Position numbers and translations under genes: made by a program. Positions 1 through 6,236 of a stretch of 9,100 nt of DNA are shown in pieces. Numbering within the stretch: position 1 is the first letter of the stretch; the number at the start of each line of letters is the position of its first letter. The stretch comes from an uncultured Prevotella sp. GTDB taxonomy: Bacteria; Bacteroidota; Bacteroidia; Bacteroidales; Bacteroidaceae. The stretch is from assembly GCA_934120735.1 (NCBI GenBank), contig CAKOVA010000068.1, positions 1 to 9,100 on the forward strand. Reading direction: 5' to 3'. The notes beneath the pieces were generated by a model. It was not told the DNA's origin and ran no database searches. It was given only the letters and a program-made list of their open reading frames with translations.

Positions 1-182
1 GGACCGAATCGTGCAGTGCAATAGTAAATGAATGCTACCCTGCGAACCTCTTCGTCAGATGTCCGAAAGGAGCTCTATATCCAAGGCGATAGGACGGAAT
101 CCTACAATAGGATAGAAGTGACGTTACTCAAAGGGATAGTTGACAACAACTTGCCACACACCGTGAGGTGTAAAAGTACGAA

Positions 183-215
183 ACCGCCGTATGCCGAGCG
201 GCACGTACGGGTGGT
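183..215 (+). ncRNA. Group II intron domain V (catalytic hairpin)
   Basis: Lower stem: A183-C184-C185-G186-C187-C188-G189-T190-A191 pairs with T206 to T215. Then come a T192-G205 wobble, the AC bulge at 203-204, and an upper GCC/GGC stem (193-195 with 200-202) closed by a GAGC tetraloop (196-199). The catalytic triad position reads CGC (185-187). The 3' strand has three Gs (209-211) where two would pair, so one G must bulge. This is the part of the intron that coordinates the catalytic metals. Identification is by motif and fold drawn by hand. Confidence 0.75.
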
Positions 216-220
216 GTGGG

Positions 221-285
221 AGGTCGGTAAATGTGAAAGTAGGAGGTAAATACCTTTTATGAATAACATTTACCTCCTACCCGAT
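221..285 (+). ncRNA. Group II intron domain VI with enlarged loop and inverted repeat
   Basis: TCGG at 224-227 can pair with CCGA at 281-284, and TAAATGT at 228-234 with ACATTTA at 266-272. This leaves 273-280 bulged, with A279 as the likely branch-point adenosine seven bases from the 3' end. The apical region 235-265 is long and contains GTAGGAGGTAAAT (239-251), an exact 13-base reverse complement of 268-280. The alternative hairpin 239-251/268-280 would pair the branch-point region and compete with the normal fold. Both folds are drawn by hand. The branch-point assignment follows the general rule for domain VI. Confidence 0.55.
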
Positions 286-412
286 TTAGGATTTTTCCAG
301 ACTAACGATACACGATTTCTTGTTTTTTTTCTATAAAATGTTATTGTTTTTTACACTGTTTTGTAACAACTCTCCTTTATTTTTGTAAGCAAAATAAGAT
401 AACACAGAAAAA
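286..412. other. AT-rich gene-free spacer between intron and glycosyltransferase gene
   Basis: No open frame, RNA gene or repeat is supported here. It is rich in T and A runs and should contain the promoter for the glycosyltransferase gene, unless transcription enters through the intron. The only promoter-like match is TATTTTTG at 378-385. No intrinsic terminator is visible downstream of the intron. Confidence 0.5.
378..385 (+). promoter_or_regulatory. Candidate -7 element for the glycosyltransferase gene
   Basis: TATTTTTG fits the Bacteroidota -7 consensus TAnnTTTG and lies 27 bases before the ATG at 413. The nearest upstream TTTG (360-363) is only 14 bases away, shorter than the usual spacing of about 20, and a T-rich stretch can give this match by chance. 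Weak support. Confidence 0.28.
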
Positions 413-1591
413 ATGAGAGTCATATTCATTGTACAAGGTGAAGGCAGAGGGCATCTGACACAAGCCTTGACTCTTGAGAAAGCACTGCGTGATTGTGGTC
501 ACAAAGTAACCGAGATACTTGTCGGCAGAAGTCGGTCAAGGGAAGTACCCTCCTTTTTTCTTCATCGAACACAAGCCCCTGTCTTTGGCTTCCTCAGTCC
601 TAACTTTCTACCGTCAAAAGCAAACCAGAAGGTAGGACTTACTCGATCTATCATCTACAACATTTTTAAATCGCCCAAATACCTATCGAGCATTCGATAT
701 CTTCATGAGCACATCCAATCGAGTGGTGCCGACCTGGTCGTCAATTTTTATGAAGTTCTCACAGGATTAACCTATTTTCTTTTTCGGCCCGGCATACCAG
801 AAGTATGCATCGGTCATCAGTACATGTTTTTGCATCCATCCTACCCTTTCCCGAAAAAACATCAAGTGAGTCAACGTCTCATGTTGGCGTTCACGCGAGC
901 AACATGCCTGGGCGCCACACGTAAGTTGGGCCTGTCGTTCAGGAAAAATGGTGACTACGATGAAGAAAACCTATCTGTGGTACCACCCTTATTACGTGAT
1001 GAGGCACTGAAGATACAAAGAAGTAAGGGTGATTACATGACAGGCTATATCATCAATGCTGGGTTCAGCGACTCGGTGATGCAGTGGCATGCCAATCATC
1101 GGGACATCTCGTTGCACTTTTTCTGGGACAAAAAGGATGCGGATGAAACCACTCAAATTGATGACACACTGACTTTTCATCGCATTGACGATCAGAAATT
1201 TCTATATTATCTGGCCAACTGTAAGGCTTATGCGACAACTGGTGGCTTTGAATCGGTATGCGAAGCCATGTATATGGGTAAGCCTGCGATGATGGTACCT
1301 GTCCATGTCGAACAAGAGTGCAATGCGCATGAGGCCATGTTGGAAGGGGCTGGAATCAAATCTGATAGCTTCAACATGGACCAGCTGATTGCATTTAGTC
1401 AGCTATATACGGAAAATACGGAATTTCGTACTTGGGAAAATGGCGCCAAAATGATGATAGTTGCTCGGTTGGAGGCAGCCGTAGAACAATACAACAACAC
1501 TGCAACCAACAAAGGCTACGGTCTAACGAGGTTTGGAAGAAAACTGTTAGTGAAGAGCCTTTTGCACAATTTTTCCTTCAAAAATTACTGA
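413..1591 (+). CDS. GT-B fold glycosyltransferase (GT1/GT28-like), acceptor unknown
   Basis: This 392-residue protein is predicted to be cytoplasmic, with no signal peptide or clear membrane segment. The N-terminal Rossmann-like start (VIFIVQGEGRGH, residues 3-14) is the glycine-rich, His-containing opening of GT-B enzymes resembling MurG and the macroside/UDP-glucuronosyl transferases. The C-terminal half carries the donor-binding signature GG..S..E at 277-284, followed by GKP at 289-291 and EQ..NA at 300-305, as in families that use nucleotide-diphospho-sugars. It therefore probably transfers a sugar from an NDP-sugar to a lipid, glycan or small molecule, but the sequence does not reveal which. 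The ATG at 413 follows an A-rich stretch typical of Bacteroidota starts. The gene lies between the intron remnant and the convergent guanylyltransferase gene, so it is probably monocistronic. A role in surface glycan synthesis is an inference from the neighbour. Confidence 0.82.
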   Translation: MRVIFIVQGEGRGHLTQALTLEKALRDCGHKVTEILVGRSRSREVPSFFLHRTQAPVFGFLSPNFLPSKANQKVGLTRSIIYNIFKSPKYLSSIRYLHEHIQSSGADLVVNFYEVLTGLTYFLFRPGIPEVCIGHQYMFLHPSYPFPKKHQVSQRLMLAFTRATCLGATRKLGLSFRKNGDYDEENLSVVPPLLRDEALKIQRSKGDYMTGYIINAGFSDSVMQWHANHRDISLHFFWDKKDADETTQIDDTLTFHRIDDQKFLYYLANCKAYATTGGFESVCEAMYMGKPAMMVPVHVEQECNAHEAMLEGAGIKSDSFNMDQLIAFSQLYTENTEFRTWENGAKMMIVARLEAAVEQYNNTATNKGYGLTRFGRKLLVKSLLHNFSFKNY

Positions 1592-1629
1592 TAAATCTAC
1601 CACTCATTATAAATAGGTGTTCATCAAAA

Positions 1630-1678
1630 TGAATGGAGCAATCATGGCATGCATCAACATGACTCCCCTATCCATTCA
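1630..1678. terminator. Possible weak bidirectional terminator between convergent genes
   Basis: TGAATGGA (1630-1637) and TCCATTCA (1671-1678) form an 8-base inverted repeat around a 33-base loop. On the + strand it is followed by GTTTT, and on the - strand by TTTT. The right arm overlaps the stop codon of the guanylyltransferase gene. The long loop, AT-rich stem and short T-runs make it a poor terminator. It is listed because the 84-base convergent gap has no better candidate. Confidence 0.25.
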
Positions 1679-2743
1679 GTTTTCGCCAGAAAATTGTTTG
1701 ATGCGTTGCTCTTCTGCCAGCTTACAAATCAATAAGACACCATCTTTTTCGGCTACAATGCAATCATCAAGTCCTTGGATGACAACTTCTTTGGCCTGTG
1801 TAGCATGCACGATGCAATTATGAGTGTCATACAAAGAAATATTCTCTCCGATGATGCCATTGCCGTACAAATCGCGCTTGGTTTGCTGAAGTAGCGAACT
1901 CCAGGTCCCCAAGTCACTCCATCCAAACTCTGCTGGACACACAAAGATTTCTTCAGATTTCTCTAATATCGCATAGTCTACAGAGATGTTTTCACACGCA
2001 CCATATCGTTCATCGATGACGTTTTGTTCTTCTTTGGTGCCATAAATATCCATCATGCTCTCAAAAATCTTGGCCATTGCTGGCACATATACCCTGAAAG
2101 CATTGACGATTGTTTTGACGTTCCAAATAAAGATGCCGGCATTCCAGAAGAAATTGCTCTGCTCGATATATTCTTGTGCTGTCTGTAAATCTGGTTTTTC
2201 CCTAAATCTGTCAACCCTGAAAAGTTCTTTGTTACGCAACGAACTGGAAGTTAAATCAGCTTGGATGTATCCGTAACCCGTTTCTGGTCTGTTGGGTTTC
2301 ATTCCCAACGTGATGATGGCATCTGTTTCGTTGGCAAAAGTTAAACAAGATTTGATGACTCTTTGGAATTCAACTCCATTGGTGACGACATGGTCACTGG
2401 GCGTCACAACAATGTTGGCTTGTGGGTCACACGACTTGATACGCCAGCTAACGTATGCTATACAGGGTGCTGTGTTACGGCGCATGGGCTCCTGAAGGAT
2501 GTTTTCTACTGGGACATCAGGAAGTTGTTGACGCACAAGCTGAAAGTATTTCTTATTGGTCAAAATCCAAACATGATCAGAAGAACAAAGTCCACGGAAT
2601 CTATCTAAAGTGAGTTGCAAAAGGGATTTGCCAACTCCTAACACATCAATAAACTGCTTAGGTTTATCGCTTGTGCTCATGGGCCAAAAGCGACTCCCTA
2701 CTCCACCTGCCATAATAACCAAATGGTTGTGCGTCTTTTCCAT
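1676..2743 (-). CDS. manC: Mannose-1-phosphate guanylyltransferase (GDP-mannose pyrophosphorylase)
   Basis: It converts mannose 1-phosphate and GTP to GDP-mannose and pyrophosphate in the cytoplasm, supplying mannose and, through GDP-mannose dehydratase, fucose for surface polysaccharides and glycoproteins. Visible motifs: the nucleotidyltransferase signature AGGVGSRFWPMS..DKPKQF (12-31), QEP.RRNTAP (84-93), TPSDH (114-118, metal and nucleotide region), GYGYI (156-160), REKP (181-184), WNAGIF (200-205), VDYAIL (255-260) and WSDLGTW (275-281). At 355 residues it is the short, single-function form, without the C-terminal cupin phosphomannose isomerase domain of the roughly 470-residue ManC/AlgA enzymes. 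The start at 2743 puts the signature at the expected N-terminal position and lies about 18 bases from the predicted transcript start. The symbol is the general one for the activity. The gene is divergent from tkt and convergent with the glycosyltransferase gene, so it is probably transcribed alone. Confidence 0.93.
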   Translation of the reverse strand: MEKTHNHLVIMAGGVGSRFWPMSTSDKPKQFIDVLGVGKSLLQLTLDRFRGLCSSDHVWILTNKKYFQLVRQQLPDVPVENILQEPMRRNTAPCIAYVSWRIKSCDPQANIVVTPSDHVVTNGVEFQRVIKSCLTFANETDAIITLGMKPNRPETGYGYIQADLTSSSLRNKELFRVDRFREKPDLQTAQEYIEQSNFFWNAGIFIWNVKTIVNAFRVYVPAMAKIFESMMDIYGTKEEQNVIDERYGACENISVDYAILEKSEEIFVCPAEFGWSDLGTWSSLLQQTKRDLYGNGIIGENISLYDTHNCIVHATQAKEVVIQGLDDCIVAEKDGVLLICKLAEEQRIKQFSGEN

Positions 2744-2768
2744 ATATAACCAAATATTGTTTTCTCAT

Positions 2769-2801
2769 GCAAATATAGTGATAATAAATCACAAACGACA
2801 A
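2769..2801 (-). promoter_or_regulatory. Promoter of the guanylyltransferase gene (Bacteroidota type)
   Basis: Read on the - strand: TTTG (2801-2798), 21 bases, then TATATTTG (2776-2769). Both match the Bacteroidota -33 TTTG and -7 TAnnTTTG elements at near-canonical spacing. Transcription would start near 2762, giving a leader of about 18 bases before the ATG at 2743. This was found by eye; the start site is inferred. Confidence 0.65.
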
Positions 2802-2852
2802 AAAATGATGTAAAAACGTCGACATTCAATCGCTATTCTCAAATCAATATGC

Positions 2853-2860
2853 TATCTTTG
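2853..2860 (+). promoter_or_regulatory. -7 element of the tkt-rpiB promoter
   Basis: TATCTTTG is an exact match to TAnnTTTG. No good -33 TTTG stands about 20 bases upstream (the area 2829-2834 reads ATCGCT), so the promoter may rely on an extended -7 region or an activator. The start would be near 2867, giving a leader of about 65 bases that is A-rich just before the ATG at 2932. Confidence 0.55.
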
Positions 2861-2864
2861 CATT

Positions 2865-2886
2865 TGTATACATCTTATCTGTATAC
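2865..2886 (+). repeat. TGTATAC direct repeat in the tkt leader
   Basis: TGTATAC occurs at 2865-2871 and again at 2880-2886, with an 8-base gap. Because GTATAC is its own reverse complement, the two copies can also pair as a 6-base stem around a 9-base loop. They sit at or just after the predicted transcript start, where an operator or leader hairpin could act. Function unknown, and chance is possible in this AT-rich spacer. Confidence 0.35.
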
Positions 2887-2931
2887 CTTAAATTATACTT
2901 ACATCGAAAAAACTAATATTATAACCACAAC

Positions 2932-4953
2932 ATGATGAATGACTTAAAAACTATGAACCGTGCGGCAGACAACATCAGAATTCTTGCTGTCTCCATGGTA
3001 GAAAAGGCAAACTCTGGCCACCCAGGAGGTGCAATGGGCGGTGCTGATTTTATTAACGTGCTTTTTTCAGAATACTTAGTGTACGATCCAGACGATGCAA
3101 CTTGGGCTGGAAGAGACCGTTTTTATCTTGACCCAGGTCACATGTCGCCCATGCTTTACGCTACACTTGCCTTGCAAGGTAAATATACGATTGATGAATT
3201 GAAGAATTTCAGACAGTGGGATTCACCAACAACGGGCCATCCTGAACGGGACGTCACACGTGGAATAGAAAACACATCTGGGCCTTTAGGTCAAGGACAC
3301 ACCTTCGCTGCCGGTGCAGCTGTGGCGGAAAAGTTTTTGGAAGCCAAGCTCGGAAAAACCATGATGCAACATAAGATATATGCATATATATCGGATGGCG
3401 GCATCCAAGAAGAGATTTCCCAAGGAACAGGCAGGTTGGCAGGTGCGTTGGGACTGAACAATCTCATCATGTTCTACGACTCTAACGACATTCAACTCTC
3501 GACTGATTGCGATGCTGTAACGCAAGAAGATACCGCAATGAAATATCAATCATGGGGATGGAACGTATTGACCATCAACGGTAATGATGTTACTGAGATT
3601 CGTCACGCATTGGACTCAGCCCTGACGGAACAACACCGACCCACGCTCATCATTGGCAAGACCACCATGGGTAAGGGAGCTTTGAAAGCAGATGGCAGCA
3701 GCTACGAGCGTAATGTGAAAACACACGGTGCCCCACTTGGCGGTGATGCCTATACCAAAACAGTGCTTCATCTGGGCGGAAACCTCGATAATCCTTTCGA
3801 AATCTTCCAAGAAGTCCAAGCATTGTACGACAAACGCCAGAACGAACTGCGAGAGATGGTTGCCCAACGCCACGCTGAAGAGAAGGCATGGGCTGAGAAA
3901 AATCCAGAGTTGTCGGCACAAATGCAAGACTGGTTCTCTGGTAATGCTCCCCAAATTGATTGGAGCAAGGTTGAACAAAAGCCAGGACAGGCCACCCGCG
4001 CTGCTTCATCAGTATGCCTGAGTGTGCTGGCCGAACAGGTTCCTAATATGGTTTGTTCGTCAGCCGACCTATCCAATTCGGACAAAACAGATGGCTTCTT
4101 GAAAAAAACGCAGAGCATGGTAAAAGGTGATTTCAGTGGTGCTTTCTTCCAAGCTGGCGTCAGTGAGCTTACCATGACCTGCATGTGCATTGGCATGTAC
4201 CTGCATGGCGGCGTGATTCCTGCTTGTGGAACCTTCTTTGTCTTCTCGGATTATCAGAAGCCGGCCGTTCGTTTGGCAGCATTGATGGAAGTTCCCATCA
4301 AGTTCATTTGGTCACACGACGCATTCCGTGTTGGTGAAGATGGTCCTACCCATGAGCCTGTGGAGCAGGAAGCACAAATCAGATTGATGGAGAAGTTGAA
4401 GAACCATCATGGAAAAGATTCCGTCAGAGTATTTCGTCCTGCCGATGTTGAAGAGACAACAGTTTGTTGGCAAATGGCTATGGAAAACATGGATACGCCG
4501 ACGGCACTTATCCTTTCGCGACAGGCCATAGAGAGTGTGCCAGAAGGCAACAACTACCAAGAAGCACGTAAAGGCGCATACATCGTTGCTGGCAGCGACG
4601 AACAATATGACGTTATCTTGTTGGCCAGCGGCTCAGAAGTGTCAACTTTGGTAGCTGGTGCAAAATTGTTGAGAAACGACAACATCAAAACGCGCATTGT
4701 CAGTGTGCCGTCTGAAGGGTTGTTCCGTCGTCAAAGCAAAGAATATCAAGAGTCCATTCTTCCGAAAGATGCGAAGATTTTCGGTCTCACAGCAGGATTA
4801 CCGGTCACCTTACAAGGCCTGGTTGGAGCCAATGGAAAAGTCTTTGGACTTGAGAGTTTCGGCTATTCTGCACCTTATAAGGTGTTGGACGAAAAGTTAG
4901 GCTTCACAGCTGAGAATGTGTACAAACAGGTAAAAGAATATCTATCTGAATAA
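2932..4953 (+). CDS. tkt: Transketolase
   Basis: This thiamine-diphosphate enzyme of the non-oxidative pentose phosphate pathway moves two-carbon ketol units between sugar phosphates (xylulose 5-phosphate with ribose 5-phosphate or erythrose 4-phosphate). At 673 residues it is the full-length single-chain form. Visible landmarks: NSGHPGG with H30, GH at 69-70, GPLGQG (117-122), the cofactor/metal stretch S154-D155-G156 to N185, THG with H265, catalytic glutamate E412 in GVSELTM, HD at 462-463, GEDGPTHEP (468-476) with H474, and R530 in the phosphate-binding SRQ. The usual GDG cofactor motif reads SDG here, while D155 and N185 are kept, so activity is expected. A second ATG directly follows the first (2935) and another lies at codon 8; I keep the first. 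RpiB starts 7 bases after the stop, so the two are co-transcribed and probably translationally coupled. Confidence 0.97.
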   Translation: MMNDLKTMNRAADNIRILAVSMVEKANSGHPGGAMGGADFINVLFSEYLVYDPDDATWAGRDRFYLDPGHMSPMLYATLALQGKYTIDELKNFRQWDSPTTGHPERDVTRGIENTSGPLGQGHTFAAGAAVAEKFLEAKLGKTMMQHKIYAYISDGGIQEEISQGTGRLAGALGLNNLIMFYDSNDIQLSTDCDAVTQEDTAMKYQSWGWNVLTINGNDVTEIRHALDSALTEQHRPTLIIGKTTMGKGALKADGSSYERNVKTHGAPLGGDAYTKTVLHLGGNLDNPFEIFQEVQALYDKRQNELREMVAQRHAEEKAWAEKNPELSAQMQDWFSGNAPQIDWSKVEQKPGQATRAASSVCLSVLAEQVPNMVCSSADLSNSDKTDGFLKKTQSMVKGDFSGAFFQAGVSELTMTCMCIGMYLHGGVIPACGTFFVFSDYQKPAVRLAALMEVPIKFIWSHDAFRVGEDGPTHEPVEQEAQIRLMEKLKNHHGKDSVRVFRPADVEETTVCWQMAMENMDTPTALILSRQAIESVPEGNNYQEARKGAYIVAGSDEQYDVILLASGSEVSTLVAGAKLLRNDNIKTRIVSVPSEGLFRRQSKEYQESILPKDAKIFGLTAGLPVTLQGLVGANGKVFGLESFGYSAPYKVLDEKLGFTAENVYKQVKEYLSE

Positions 4954-4960
4954 TTTTGTC

Positions 4961-5401
4961 ATGGAAATCAAGACAGTTGGCCTCGCATGTGATCATGCTG
5001 GCTATGAAATAAAAGAGTTTATCAAACAATACCTGGAAGAGAAAGGTATTTCATACAAAGACTATGGCACCAACAGCACAGCTTCTTGTGATTACCCCGA
5101 TCACGCCCATGCCTTAGCCAATGGCATTGAGCGGGGTGACGTCTATCCCGGTATCGGGGTGTGTGGATCGGGAGAAGGAATGAGCATGACGCTCAACAAG
5201 CATCAAGGAATACGTGCCGGATTGGCTTGGTCACCCGAGATTGCTCACTTGACTCGCCTCCATAACGATGCCAATGTGTTGGTTTTGCCGGGAAGATTTG
5301 TTGACAAGGAGACGACAAGAAAGATTCTTGACGAGTTCTTTTCTACCGATTTCGAAGGTGGACGACATGCTCGCAGAATAGCAAAAATACGTATTCAATA
5401 A
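4961..5401 (+). CDS. rpiB: Ribose-5-phosphate isomerase B
   Basis: It interconverts ribose 5-phosphate and ribulose 5-phosphate, directly upstream of the transketolase step, in the cytoplasm. The 146-residue length is typical of the RpiB/LacAB family. Key residues are visible: CDHAG (10-14) with the substrate-binding D11-H12, catalytic cysteine C68 in VCGSGEGMS, and HNDAN (101-105) with H101, the ring-opening histidine. These favour a true RpiB over the galactose-6-phosphate isomerase subunits LacA/LacB, as does the tkt neighbour. The start is 7 bases after the tkt stop with no strong ribosome-binding motif, consistent with coupling. A strong intrinsic terminator follows the stop within 5 bases. 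The close relative allose-6-phosphate isomerase cannot be fully excluded but is unlikely in this context. Confidence 0.95.
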   Translation: MEIKTVGLACDHAGYEIKEFIKQYLEEKGISYKDYGTNSTASCDYPDHAHALANGIERGDVYPGIGVCGSGEGMSMTLNKHQGIRAGLAWSPEIAHLTRLHNDANVLVLPGRFVDKETTRKILDEFFSTDFEGGRHARRIAKIRIQ

Positions 5402-5405
5402 CGCG

Positions 5406-5444
5406 AACATCAGGAGAGCCCCTTTGGTTCTCTTGATGTTTTTT
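5406..5444 (+). terminator. Intrinsic terminator after rpiB
   Basis: A 15-base-pair stem (5406-5420 with 5426-5440) contains two G-T wobbles (5413/5433 and 5418/5428) and encloses a five-base loop CCTTT. It is followed by a T-run from 5439 to 5444. It starts 5 bases after the rpiB stop and should end the tkt-rpiB transcript. It also lies close upstream of cutC (ATG at 5463), so it may act as an attenuator for the downstream pair. Confidence 0.88.
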
Positions 5445-5462
5445 ATTTCTATCTACATCCTG

Positions 5463-6224
5463 ATGAGCGAAAACGATTATCAATTCGAGATATGCGCAAA
5501 CAGTGTTGAGAGCTGCTTGGCTGCTCAGGCTGGTGGTGCAAACCGTGTTGAACTGTGCGCCGGTATTCCAGAAGGTGGAACAACGCCTTCTTATGGTGAC
5601 ATCAAGATGGCAAGAGAACACCTTAATAAAACGCGTCTGCATGTGATCATCCGACCACGTGGAGGCGATTTCCTATACTCACCGCTTGACATCAAGTGTA
5701 TGTTGGCAGACATTGACATCTGTAAACAACTGGGTGTAGATGGCGTCGTGTTTGGTTGCCTGACCAAAGATGGTGGCATTGACATAGAAAATAACCAGCT
5801 ACTTTTATCTCATGCCAAAGGCATGTCTACGACTTTCCACCGGGCCTTTGATCGATGTAAGAATCCTTTTGAAGCTCTTGAACAACTGATAGACCTTGGG
5901 TTCGACCGCATACTGACATCCGGACAGCAGCCTACTGCGGAAGAAGGTATCGAAATGTTAAAGCAATTGCAAGACAGGGCACAAGGAAGAATCAACATTC
6001 TTGCTGGTTGCGGCATCAACGAAACAAACATCGCACACATCGCCCAGTGCACACTTGTCAAAGAATTCCATTTTTCTGCCAGAGAAAGTGTTTATAGTCA
6101 GATGGAATACCATAACCCATCCGTTTACATGGGAATGGCGGGTCAGGATGAAATGACCACGGAGGTAACAACAGAAAGGCGTGTGAGAAACACGATACAA
6201 GCACTTCTTCATTCAACAAGATAA
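5463..6224 (+). CDS. cutC: CutC family protein (copper homeostasis type)
   Basis: This is a cytoplasmic TIM-barrel protein of the CutC family, linked to copper tolerance in E. coli and described as a Cu(I) binder in other organisms. Its biochemical role is still uncertain. It is unrelated to the choline TMA-lyase that shares the name. Family motifs: EIC near the N-terminus (9-11), GANRVELC (25-32), IRPRGGDFLYS (63-73), GVVFGCLT (95-101), TFHRAFD (124-130), ILTSGQ (150-155), AGCGIN (181-186) and FHFSAR (202-207). With the ATG at 5463 the protein has 253 residues, close to the family's usual size of about 250. The frame is open further upstream (TTG at 5424, ATG at 5436), but those codons fall inside the terminator hairpin and would add a hydrophobic extension not expected of the family. 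The transglutaminase-like gene follows 12 bases after the stop, so the pair is probably co-transcribed. Confidence 0.92.
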   Translation: MSENDYQFEICANSVESCLAAQAGGANRVELCAGIPEGGTTPSYGDIKMAREHLNKTRLHVIIRPRGGDFLYSPLDIKCMLADIDICKQLGVDGVVFGCLTKDGGIDIENNQLLLSHAKGMSTTFHRAFDRCKNPFEALEQLIDLGFDRILTSGQQPTAEEGIEMLKQLQDRAQGRINILAGCGINETNIAHIAQCTLVKEFHFSARESVYSQMEYHNPSVYMGMAGQDEMTTEVTTERRVRNTIQALLHSTR

Positions 6225-6236
6225 TCCATTCAACCT

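Larger units (their letters stand above)
1..285 (+). mobile_element. Group II intron, 3' portion (5' part outside window)
   Basis: This is the 3' end of a self-splicing, potentially retrotransposing group II intron. A domain V hairpin (about 183-215) has the catalytic two-base AC bulge (203-204) and is followed by a domain VI candidate whose 3' strand carries an unpaired A near the end. The sequence then runs into CCGAT, matching the usual 3' end in AY at about 284-285. Upstream, 1-180 contains short stems (for example TAGGA/TCCTA at 90-104, and ACACC/GGTGT closing a GTGA tetraloop at 158-171) but no reverse transcriptase/maturase frame. The maturase gene may lie further left, or the copy may be ORF-less with domain IV reduced to the 158-171 hairpin. 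The 73-codon open frame at 28-249 runs straight through domain V and is not taken as a gene. The exact 3' boundary and intron class are inferred. Confidence 0.75.

Noticed and set aside
28..249. A 73-codon open frame at the left edge
   Set aside because: It runs through the group II intron domain V hairpin and into domain VI. Its protein has no recognisable features, and RNA structure explains the sequence better.
3768..4196. Antisense open frame of 142 codons inside tkt
   Set aside because: It lies opposite a strongly conserved coding region, and its residue composition looks like a reverse-frame shadow. No promoter or family resemblance.
5424..5462. Upstream start (TTG at 5424 or ATG at 5436) for cutC
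   Set aside because: Both lie within the terminator hairpin and would add a hydrophobic leader not expected of the cytoplasmic CutC family. The ATG at 5463 gives the usual family length.
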